From contig OZ020525.1 in NCBI GenBank assembly GCA_963971425.1, positions 12,344,187 through 12,408,186 of the forward strand: 64,000 nucleotides of DNA. The letters run 5' to 3'. Source of the DNA: Bryoerythrophyllum caledonicum. Taxonomy: Eukaryota; Streptophyta; Bryopsida; Pottiales; Pottiaceae. How positions within the stretch are numbered: the first letter of the stretch is position 1; each line of letters starts with the position of its first letter. Positions 48,758 to 57,536 of this stretch are shown here, piece after piece. A model generated the notes under the pieces. The model was not told the origin of the DNA. It saw only the letters and a list, made by a program, of their open reading frames with translations, and ran no database searches. A program made the translations under genes and the position numbers.

Positions 48758-50121
48758 ATGCCAAGGTCCAACCGGCCTGTTGTTCCAAAGGGGAAAGCCC
48801 CCGAGATGGATTGGGATGCAACGGACGATCCAGATGTTGTTGCGGAGTACGGATGGCAGGATGAGGAAGAGAGGTTGTGGACTTGCACCATGTGCAAGAG
48901 GTACGTGAAGATGAAGCACCTCATGAAGTTGTGGCCCAGGGCACAAGTGAGGATATCCGGGCCGCGGCGCGAAGGTCTAGCGAGCAATTGTTGAGTGACC
49001 ATTTCCGCCATCGATATCATGAGGTCACTGTTGCGGTGGGTGTGCGCAACTCGAGGCCGGAGATCATGTTGTATTCGAACATGGCGATGGTTTGGGCGGA
49101 AATCGTCTTACACAAGGATGTGGACTGGCGCACCGTGGCGGGCCGCAATGTCAGCCTGATGGATCGAACTGCCCATTTTATACCAACCACTTGGAATCAA
49201 CCGAGTGATTGTTGGCCACGTTGGTCAAACCGAAGATCCGGGGACGATTTCGATGCCCACCAACAACAACGGACACCTCCAGAAGAGTACGGGGGACATA
49301 ACTACAACGACTACAACCGTGGCAATGATATGGGTTCCGCGCCTGTAACATTTGGTGGGGGGAGTGGCAGCCATTACTACGAAGGCGGCCAATGTGGTAT
49401 AGGGACCAACACCCTTCAAAGCAAGATTCCAACGCATACAAGGGGTACGTATGAGTTTGGTCGTAATTCCGCGCCTGTATCATTTGGTAGGGGGAGTGGC
49501 AGTCATTACTATGAAGGCGGCCAATGTGGTACAAGGACCAACACTCTTCAGAGCTATACGCCAACGCATTGAAGGGATACGTACGAGTCTGGTCGTAATT
49601 CCCCCGGAAAAGAGAAAGAACACTACACCCCAAACTCTGCACCTGTCTATTACGACGGATATGGCGGTTCTTACCATGGATATGGCCGTTCTTTGGATGG
49701 CGGCCAATGTGGTACAGGGACCAACACCCCTCAGAGCTATACATGAACGCCTCCAAGGGATACGTACGAGTCTGGTCGTAATTCCCCCGGAAAAGAGGAA
49801 GAACACGACACTCCAAAACCCTGGACACGTCTATTACGACGTATATGGCCATCCTTATGATGGATACGGCCGGAGATAGATGGAAGAGACAACACACCTC
49901 CATCAACGTTTCCACCTCGTCAGAACGAAGATGCCAAGTTTGAAAGACAAATGCATGAAGCCACAATACAAAGCCAGAACGAGTACATCCGCAGGCTCGA
50001 AGATGAATCTCGCTACATGAACAGGCAATACAATAACTTCTATGATGTTTATTCAAGCGGGCCGTACTCAAGTGGCGTTGGGCCAAGTCAAAGACGTGAT
50101 ACTGACTCAGATTCCGATTAA
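48758..50121 (+). pseudogene. Accessory protein gene related to the composite-1 RING protein
   Basis: Starts MPRSNRPVVPKGKAPEMDWD. A frameshift near 48870 leads into a frame that runs to the TAA at 50119 with TGA codons at 49570 and 49744. The segment MVWAEIVLHKDVDWRTV matches MVYAECVLHKRVDWSTL of the gene at 25210, and both start regions contain a GW...W spacing, so the N-terminal domain is shared. No RING is visible. Instead the middle is built of Gly/Ser/Tyr-rich repeats (SGSHYYEGGQCG) encoded by 132-bp tandem DNA repeats from 49339. The end is a short charged helix (FERQMHEATIQSQNEYIRRL) and an acidic DTDSDSD terminus. Its position behind an internal GTCCG block parallels the RING gene of composite 1. 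Function unknown. Confidence 0.65.
49339..49735 (+). repeat. 132-bp tandem repeats in the accessory gene
   Basis: Two full copies (49339-49470, 49471-49602) are highly similar (GCGCCTGTAWCATTTGGTRG start; GTCGTAATTCC end). Diverged third and fourth units contain GGCGGCCAATGTGGTACAGG and GAGTCTGGTCGTAATTCCCC. 132 is a multiple of three, so the reading frame is kept. Confidence 0.8.
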
Positions 50122-51399
50122 TCATACATGGTCTTTGTGTAATGTAATCCATGTGGATAATGTCTTCATGCGAGAACAATGTTGACTATTTTGTAAATTT
50201 AGAAGGTCATTCTTTAAGATCTTCAAATTGATGTTTATTAAATATTTCTACGCTGCGGCCATGTCAATGTGGATGATGAATGTACAATGCATGCTACGTG
50301 TTTCCAAATGAATTTTATTGATAATTTTTTAGTATAAGTGGATGTGTGGAATGAGAAATTTTTATACATTCCAACTTTTCATTCACCTCATAAAAGTTAA
50401 AGAGTATTTCATATCATTACATGTTCAACAAATTTCTTTTTACAACCTCTACCCCTAAAGTTCCTTGAGTATTTCTCACCCAGAAGTTAAAGCAAGAAGA
50501 GAAACGCCGGTCCGCAAAGGGGCCGGCGTGAATAAAGAATTTGTTCGTTCCATCACTAAGACCATGCCCACCAGACACCGTGTCGGGGAGGGCTTGGTTT
50601 CTTTTCAATTTTGCGTTGGTGTAGTACAATGGACATGGCCTGTTGAATGGCAACGGTCTTAATAATATTGAAAGTGTGTGAAATTGTTTCGATGGAGATT
50701 TTAAAGGTATCTGAAAAGGATATTTATAGATAGGATAAAGGTGGTGGCACGAGCGTTGGCAGTGATTACAATAAGCGGGTCCATTTTCTATCCGAGGGCA
50801 ACGATGTCATTAATAAGGGGTTGTTGGGTTGGTATTCATTTATTTTGTTTTCAATTGTTTCCGGGGAGAATCTATCATTACAATATGTGAATTTGATGAA
50901 TTGAATGGTATACTCTTGGTTAATGTGGTCGGGTGCAGGGTCATTGTATGGCAGGCCCCGAATGCAAAGTATGTTGGCTTTGAGTCTAGCGTTACAAAGA
51001 CAGCGCTAAGTTGCGCATGTACATGGGACTCAGGAGTAGCCAAGGGGGGACCGTATTTCCTTGTGGGTTGTAACTTGTTATTAAAGGTGCCGGCATTCAT
51101 GAGGATAAATCATCGTGATTTGTTATGGGAGGTAAATAGTTTTCAAATTTCCCATACTGCTTTGTTATGTCTTGTGACAATTAAGGAGTGTATGTGATGG
51201 TTTTGGCATTTTCAGTAGAACATGGAGTGATTTGTCGGGGTCTGAGAAAGTGCATATGGGACATGTTACATATGGGAATTTTTCTATTCCAAATAAGAGT
51301 TGTTTTCGGGCGTTTCCCACATATCGACTATTACGAAATTTGGTGACGCATGTTATTTGTGAGTTCGGGATGATGGGATTTTTCCAAGAATTTGTAGAG
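50122..51399. other. Noncoding stretch
   Basis: No gene I can support. Open frames at 50417-50653 (-) and 50829-51197 (+) have no recognisable motif. Confidence 0.4.
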
Positions 51400-51925
51400 A
51401 GTTCATAGTCTATTTTGTTGTTGCCAACCCATTACTCTATATTAGGGAAGTTTTCTTTGATTGTGTCAAGGTTGTTATAGAGGTCTTGTTTCTTGAGATA
51501 TTTGTTCAAGAATAAAACCGGAACCTTAATGGGGGTATCCTCTTTAGGAGGCCAATCTTCTTTTTGGAAGTAGTATGGGGTAGCATCTGGATGTTCGTAC
51601 GAGTCTTTGGCATTTTCATGCGTTTTTTTGCGGACCTCTTTTCCAAGTTTATTTGCTTGTTCGTTTCCATCGATATTTACTTGAGCAGAACTTTGTGAAG
51701 GGTTGTTATATGTGTTCAGTTTTCTAACATGTGGACCAACGACATTAAAATATTTTGGTTGAGATGGCTATTGTAGAGGATAGGGTTTGTTATTTGGATG
51801 TTTAGTAGATAAAGTGCATTGATACAGTCAATGAATATGTGTGCGGGTTTGTTGTTGTATTGTGTTGTGATGATTTGTCATGTTTTGTGTATGGCCATAA
51901 GTTCTGCTCTAAGGATATTTTAGTA
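51400..51925 (-). pseudogene. RNase H-like remnant, probably from a LINE
   Basis: Reading leftwards on the minus strand, one meets LRAELMAIHKT, IDCINALYLL and, after a shift of frame, DGNEQANKLGKEVRKK. This order follows the RNase H domain found at the C terminus of many plant LINE proteins: RAEL-x-A, D-S-x2-AL, then H-x-G-x2-GNE-x-AD-x-LAK. Stops and shifts interrupt it. No reverse transcriptase segment was found next to it. Confidence 0.45.
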
Positions 51926-52299
51926 TGTGGAAATTACTCTATAGAGTACACGAAATAGTATACCAAATACATTATACAATATCAATGAATACAACAATCT
52001 CTTCCTATAAGCATTTTTGCTATTCATATTTGAATGCCTATACATTTTAATGTATGCATGTTTGTATTAATGATTGCATATACGTCATTGCTTAAAATTG
52101 TTATGGTTCTAGATGTCCGAGTAAATATGTCGTAGCAATCTACCTACGGAGTTTGGCATTGAACTTCCTTAAAATGCTTTATAAACACTCACAAGAATGT
52201 GGTTTATGGAAAACCTTCTACACAATTTATTTTTTCTACTAAATCAAAACCCTACTTAGAGAGCCGATATCCATGATTAATATAATCTGGCCAAATTAA

Positions 52300-52910
52300 A
52301 ATATCATCCACTGCGGATGTAAATAGTCAGAGGATGGAAAAGCAGTCCGTGGTTGAAAAAACAGTCTCTGGACGAAAAACAATCTCCAGAAGAAAAATCG
52401 TCTGCGAATGACTATTGCTAAGTGTTAAGAATCATCACGAACACTGTTAAGAAACACTTAATGTTTGTAACCCGCTCCTTCTCTAGTCTTCCAATTTTTT
52501 TAAAGAAATTTTGTAATGAGTCTTTTTCTTAATATTAAACAATATAGAAAATTCATTAAAGTGGTTGTTATAATGCGTTGCAAAACAAGCGCAAACCACT
52601 ACCAAACTTCTATAGATGCAAACTAGCGGTTGGCGCTTGCTTTGCAACATATTAGTCCAACCATTGTAATGTAGTTTAATATTATAATTAGTTTTTCAAA
52701 ATTTCATCCGCAATCTAATTTTCATCCGTTGTGAATGTTTTCATCCGCTGCAAACATATAAACCGCAGTATGATTTTCATCCCCATTCTGATTTTTCATC
52801 CACAATTTTTCTTTCATCCACAGCCTGTTTTTAATTCGTTGCGTTGTTTTTCATCCGATGCGAGATTTTTCTTCCGCCGCATAGAATTTCATCCACAGTG
52901 GATGAAACTG
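52300..52910. repeat. Degenerate CATCCGC/GATGAAA repeats around a hairpin MITE
   Basis: Short related motifs recur: TTTTCATCCGC, TTCATCCGTTGTGAATG, TTTCATCCACAGCC at 52695-52910, and the inverse type (GATGGAAAAGCAGTCCG) at 52320-52400. CATCCACTGCGGATG at about 52306 and CATCCACAGTGGATG at about 52892 are near-palindromes at the two edges. Possibly a degenerate element with subterminal repeats. No coding content. Confidence 0.4.
52563..52662. mobile_element. Hairpin MITE
   Basis: The left arm GGTTGTTATAATGCGTTGCA..AACAAGCGCAAACC and the right arm (GGTTGGCGCTTGCTTTGCAA, then CATATTAGTCCAACC) are imperfect inverse complements of about 40 bp around a short loop. The same arm sequence occurs at 21130-21180. 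The structure fits a tiny inverted-repeat element or the fused ends of one. Confidence 0.6.
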
Positions 52911-53429
52911 TTTTTTTGGCAGAATTAACTTAACAGCGAGTTAATAACTTCCAAAATATTCATTTTTTTGGAATTCTGACTTCGGATTTGGGCTTTTTAG
53001 GTGCATTTTCATCTAGTAGGTAAACAAAAAAATTAGTACAAAAGTTTTGAAAATTTGACATTTTGGAGTGTATTTAAAAATAACATTTTAGGGACTAAAC
53101 TTTGGATGTAGATTATGGCTAGAGAATATGTTCATCACATTCGTTCTCATGCATGTTTTTTGTGTTAGTGTTGGTTGTGTTTTCAAATTTGTTATATATG
53201 GCGATATTCATTTACAAGACATGTAAGGTGTCTCATTTGAAATCTCATTTGAAACAATAATATGATGATGGACACGGAAAGAATACAATTGGATGGAAGG
53301 GGTCGTCGCCAAAGCGTGCATGAACCCTAAACATGCAAAGTTTGAATCAAACTTTTATCTTTTCTATGCACATGATTCAGGTGTAAATATTTAGAAGAAT
53401 GTACATGACAATGTCATGGAAAACCTCAT
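52911..53429. other. Noncoding stretch
   Basis: No gene recognised. Confidence 0.4.
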
Positions 53430-54620
53430 GAGAAACGATGTTTTTCACCGTTCCCTTGAAAAAACAAGTCTTCTCTTTATTGAAATTTTTTAAAATAGCA
53501 TACCAACCCAAGTCAAACATTTTCACACATTGTCACTCATTGTCGGGCGAGGTACCAAAAGATCTTATAAATTTTCACATAAAACCTACATATCTTTGTA
53601 TTTGTTACATTTTATTTTCTCTACATTAATATGTGGTGTAAACCTTCTTAATGACCATTCGGATTAGTAATCTTAAACACATTAAGTTCACAAGAAAAAA
53701 GAGTTTGAATTGGCAAAGTTTGAACCTCCACTACTTCCATAGTTGTTTTGAATACGCTACACTTGTCCTCTACCTCAAAAAATTGTTGTCTAAGGAACTA
53801 ACATCATGCTTAAGGTAGTGGATTTAGACCTTGTGTAGTTCAAAATTTTGACACCATGTAAAGTCAAAGTCTGTCGATCCACTAAACGCAGTGAAGACCC
53901 TAAACCATTTGCTTCACTTTACACACTATAATCTTTCAGTCTGTGCGGTCAAAGTTTTTGAAATATTGTAAACATATTTTTTCATAAGTCTTAATTGAGA
54001 TCCAACGATCAGAACTAGAAATGAAACTTTTGGTTTCTTTCTATGGTCATTGCACTTGAATCCAACAACTTTGAAGTGTTTTCGGTGCAAAATTGTCACG
54101 ATAACTTTGGGGATATAGGAGACATGTTGTATGAGTAGGGAGTCGGGCCTGAGGAGGCGTTTCAAATGGGGGTAATTTCTATAAATGCTAAATTATATTC
54201 AAGAAACATAAAATGGTTGAGGTTATGTATGATTTAGTGCCATGGGCACTATGATCTATCCCAAAAATTTGAACCCAAACTCGTAAAATTTGATATACGT
54301 CTTCTCTACATAAAACCTAGAGATCATCATATTTTACACATTTTTCTTTTTCAACAACATGTAGTGAACACTGAAAACCTTCATAAACCTAGGTTTGGAT
54401 TATCATTTGAAATCTAATTTAGTTTACAAAAAAACAAAACGTGGAATGGCAATTTTTAAACTCCAGTATTTGCACACTTGATTTGAATATGCTACAGTTC
54501 TTTTCTACCTCTAAAAATTGGTGAGTAGGGAAATATCATCATAAGGTTGAATTTGGATATTTTGAGGTAATTTTTTAAAAAAATCTGAAATACAAGAATT
54601 TTGAAATAGAACACATTGAT
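53430..54620 (+). repeat. Dispersed repeat R, copies d and e
   Basis: 53430-54000 is the inverse of 17260-17810 with high similarity (CATACCAACCCAAGTCAAAC, TCATTGTCGGGCGAGGTACC, GTCTGTCGATCCACTAAACG). About 54260-54620 is a second, more diverged copy in the same orientation (CTACCTCTAAAAATTGGTG, AATGGCAATTTTTAAACTCC). Both composite elements carry this repeat in the arm distal to the transposase. Confidence 0.65.
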
Positions 54621-54846
54621 AAGTTAAAAAATCGGAACTATGCCACAACCTAAACCATATAAAATTCAAAAAATGTCGGTCTTTGCACGGCTATATGAAA
54701 CAAGGTTTTTTTACTTCTTGTGCCCAAATTTTAAAGGCATGCAGTACATATTAATCTAAGACTATTGCTATAGTCACTTTAAAATGTGCATGCTATCTAG
54801 TATAGTCTAATAATGCCGAAAGGAATAAAGTAAAACCTATGTATTA

Positions 54847-56353
54847 CTAATACGTTGACCGATAATGCTCCTGAGGCGTGGGCCAGTTGTATGTGTCGCT
54901 GAAGTGTGTAATGATATGAAACAACCCTCCAGCGCTTTCTCGGTTTTCGTTGCAGACTCTCTCCATGTACATATGAAATGTATCCGCAAATTCTTGATTT
55001 GAGAATACTACGGAACTCCAAGATTCCCGTTGCAGATTCTCGTAGTCTATGGACATTGTCCGCGCGTTGATTCGTTGCGCTATTCGGGCCGTAGCAAACT
55101 CCTCCGAAGCCATCGATAACTTCGGAATCATTTGCACATCCGCATCTGGTTTGTGCAAGTACGCAACCCGCGGATCCACTCACCATCGCTTTTACAGAGT
55201 CTCGGCCATGCCTTCACGCTTTGTGAACGTGTAAAGAGACTGCATTGGTTCGTTAACCTTCGTGGTCATGCCCCAATCGCATACTCCAATATGTACTCGC
55301 GATTCATCTGGAGGGAAGTGGAGGAGGATATTGTCCGAAGACAAGTCATTGTGGAGATTGTTGCTCTTGTGGACCTCGTTCATGATGCACAACAACGTCC
55401 ACGCAAGCTCGGTCCGTTTTTTGCGAAAATGAACCAACTGTTGAACTCGAATAATCTCATCATCGGGGAATCTCCCATAGTTCAAATGTGTGATGACATC
55501 GTCACCAAACTCGATATCCCGGTTCAACATCTCTCGAATTTCCGCCATTCCACCAATATGCATAGCCTTCGTACTTGTCCGGATGAATGGCTACGAAACG
55601 GATGACACCCGGATGTGGAATCCTCACCGCCATCGACTCGTTCTGATGCTACACTTTTGCCAAATCCGGCCGTGTCTCCGATTGGTTGGACAATTTGGCG
55701 GCAAATTCCCAGAATGGTTCAATGCCCGGAGCGCCCTCAATGCGGACTTTGCGAATGGTGGCGTATCCACCTCTCCTGTTCGCATTGTCCATTCATATAA
55801 CCGCGGCTCTTGGCAGAACGCCAATGAGATGGGCTTTACGCAGCAGGTCTTCTTGGTGCCCCTCTATCAAATTCCACCATCCCACGGAGCCACGCCGGTT
55901 TTGATTCTTGGCGAATGGCTTCATCTGGGCCACGAACAAATCCGCCTTCAAAAGCACGTCGTTGAAAACTTCATCCGGTGCGCGATTGAACCTCCCAAAC
56001 TTGGTCGACAAGTTCTTGGCATTCCAGAGTGAATCGTGCACTCTGGCATCCAAGAACTTCAAAAACCCGCGCTTCTGGGTCTCCGTATTCCACATCGGGG
56101 CTTGAAGCGCGTCCATCATGTGCTGTCGCATGTCCGTCTGGAACTTCTAGGGGCCTTCATCTCTATATGTGACGTACTTGCTCTCCAATGATCGAATAGA
56201 ATTTTCCTCATAGAATCTGACGGTCAGTTTTATGAGGAAATTCTTGCAAGTCTCAGTTGGAACATCGTGGATTGGATGAAGCTTTACTCCGAAGTCTGCA
56301 ACCTTCTGCTTCTTCTTGTCCTTCGGCATCTTCTTAAACCCGCCGCCGTTCAA
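54847..56353 (-). pseudogene. Protein-kinase-like gene of hAT composite 2
   Basis: The ATG at 56353 is followed by a Lys-rich start (KKMPKDKKKQKVADFGVKL) and a roughly 170-residue N-terminal region. Then come kinase features in order: a GGYATIRKV loop, a candidate ATP lysine in WEFAAKL, the catalytic loop HNDLSSDNILL (HRDxxxxN with HND; Asp and Asn kept) and CDWGM in place of DFG (Asp kept). The C-terminal lobe ends near 54847. Breaks: TAG at 56147, TGA at 55793, TAG near 55665, a frameshift near 55540, and TAA/TGA near 55192-55180. The ancestral protein was probably an active Ser/Thr-type kinase; this copy is dead. It is transcribed inward from the right terminus through its own GTCCG/TATA unit. 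Confidence 0.75.
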
Positions 56354-56619
56354 AGTTTTTAAAAAAAAAATTTAGAACAAGTTTTAAAAAAAACTTTAAG
56401 AAAAAAACTAGTTTGGAACAAGTTCTTTAAAAAACTTTTAGGAAAAACTATTTCGAATAAGTTTTAAAAAAAACTTTTAAAAAATCGCAAAACCTCCCCC
56501 CCAATGTGAATCACTTTTTCCCTCCCAAAGACGAAGAGCCAATGGATGGAAAAATGCGAGCCAAAGCCACTCCGCATCCACTCAAAAATATATTTTGAGA
56601 GGGGAAAGAAAAGTGAGAG

Positions 56620-56674
56620 AAGAGGGCGGCGGACGGCCTTTTATAGGGTGGCGGACGTCGGATTGGTAACCCTG
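56620..56674. repeat. GTCCG subterminal block 6 (right end of composite 2)
   Basis: GGCGGCGGACGGCC and GGCGGACGTCGG, the inverse of CCGTCCGC and CGACGTCC at the left end, followed by GGTAACCCTG. Shorter than the other blocks. Confidence 0.75.
56637..56645 (-). promoter_or_regulatory. TATA box for the kinase-like gene
   Basis: The minus strand reads TATAAAAGG, between two GGACG motifs and about 285 bp before the ATG at 56353. Confidence 0.65.
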
Positions 56675-57220
56675 GGAGTTGGTCTGATTGGATTTAATTG
56701 AAGTGGAGAAAATAGAAAGTTGGAGGAATCCTACGACGCTCTGATTGAAACCAAATTGGAGAAGTGTGTGATTTGGAGTTAATGAAGATTGGAAATGTGA
56801 AGTGATGGAATAAACTGTTGGTATGAATTGTACCAATTGTGAGAACAATTGACTTGGAAATATTGGAATTCCACTACAAATGTGTGCGTGGGTGATAATT
56901 AGAAATTATGCGATTATGAATTTCATATGTGGACGATAATTTGATTATTCAAAAGAATTGAAGAAAGAATTGAACTAAGCGGTTATGACTTAGCAAGACT
57001 ATTTTTATATTGTATGAATTAAGAATATTCAACCGGTGATATTACATTGCAAGTACGATTAATGTTATGACAATGGGAGTGTGGCCTACATTTATATGTC
57101 CCATTTATTTAAGTATTCAATCGTGACAACTTTATCAAATCTTATAATCTACCTCCCCAGCGAACGAACTCAACCCTATTGTGTTAAATCACAACTTGGG
57201 TAAAAATACTACTTTACATT
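56675..57220 (+). repeat. Right target-site duplication and 5' LTR, second part
   Basis: GGAGTTGG at 56675-56682 repeats the base sequence at 39338. After it the AT-rich LTR continues (TCTGATTGGATTTAATTG) to about 57218, where TTACA-TT precedes the primer-binding site. Confidence 0.75.
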
Positions 57221-57238
57221 TGGCGCCGCTGCCGGGGA
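57221..57238 (+). other. Primer-binding site of the Gypsy element
   Basis: TGGCGCCGCTGCCGGGGA directly follows the LTR. It fits the complement of the 3' end of a plant tRNA-Asp with one mismatch, the primer used by several plant Ty3/Gypsy lineages (from memory). Confidence 0.8.
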
Positions 57239-57536
57239 AGTGGCCAAATAAGATTTGAAACTTGAAAAAAAATTGGTGATTACGAAAATCTTTTTGGATT
57301 ATTGGAAATATAAAAATGACATTTCATAATTTAATGAATTATTCAAGAGTAATAAATTAAGTTTAAAATTAAAAAAATAAAATAATAAAATAATAAAAAT
57401 TGAATTATATTAAAAAATAAACATATAATATTTATATATTGAATTTTTTTTAATTAATTAATCAATTAATTCATTGGAATTAAAAAATTAAAAAAAAACA
57501 TACATTAAAAAATTACCAATTGGTTGACAATGATTA

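Larger units (their letters stand above)
39346..56674. mobile_element. Giant hAT-type composite element 2 (17,329 bp)
   Basis: The left end is CAGGGTTGTCAGGACG. The right end, inverted, is CAGGGTTACCAATCCGACG. They share CAGGGTT and, a little further in, CGACGTCC. A perfect 8-bp duplication GGAGTTGG flanks both ends. GTCCG-type repeats lie inside both termini and at one internal site. Contents: hAT transposase pseudogene (+), RING-H2 gene (-), an accessory gene related to the RING gene of composite 1 (+), noncoding repeats, a LINE-type RNase H remnant, and a protein-kinase-like gene (-) transcribed inward from the right end. It is inserted in the 5' LTR of a Gypsy element. It is far longer than usual hAT elements. 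All its genes are broken, so it probably depended on a transposase from elsewhere. Confidence 0.85.

Noticed and set aside
49178..50179. 333-codon minus-strand frame
   Set aside because: Antisense of the repeat-bearing accessory gene; its own translation is a repeat of the antisense unit.
50829..51197. 122-codon plus-strand frame
   Set aside because: Hydrophobic start and Cys-containing middle but no family pattern; it may be an antisense shadow of a LINE remnant.
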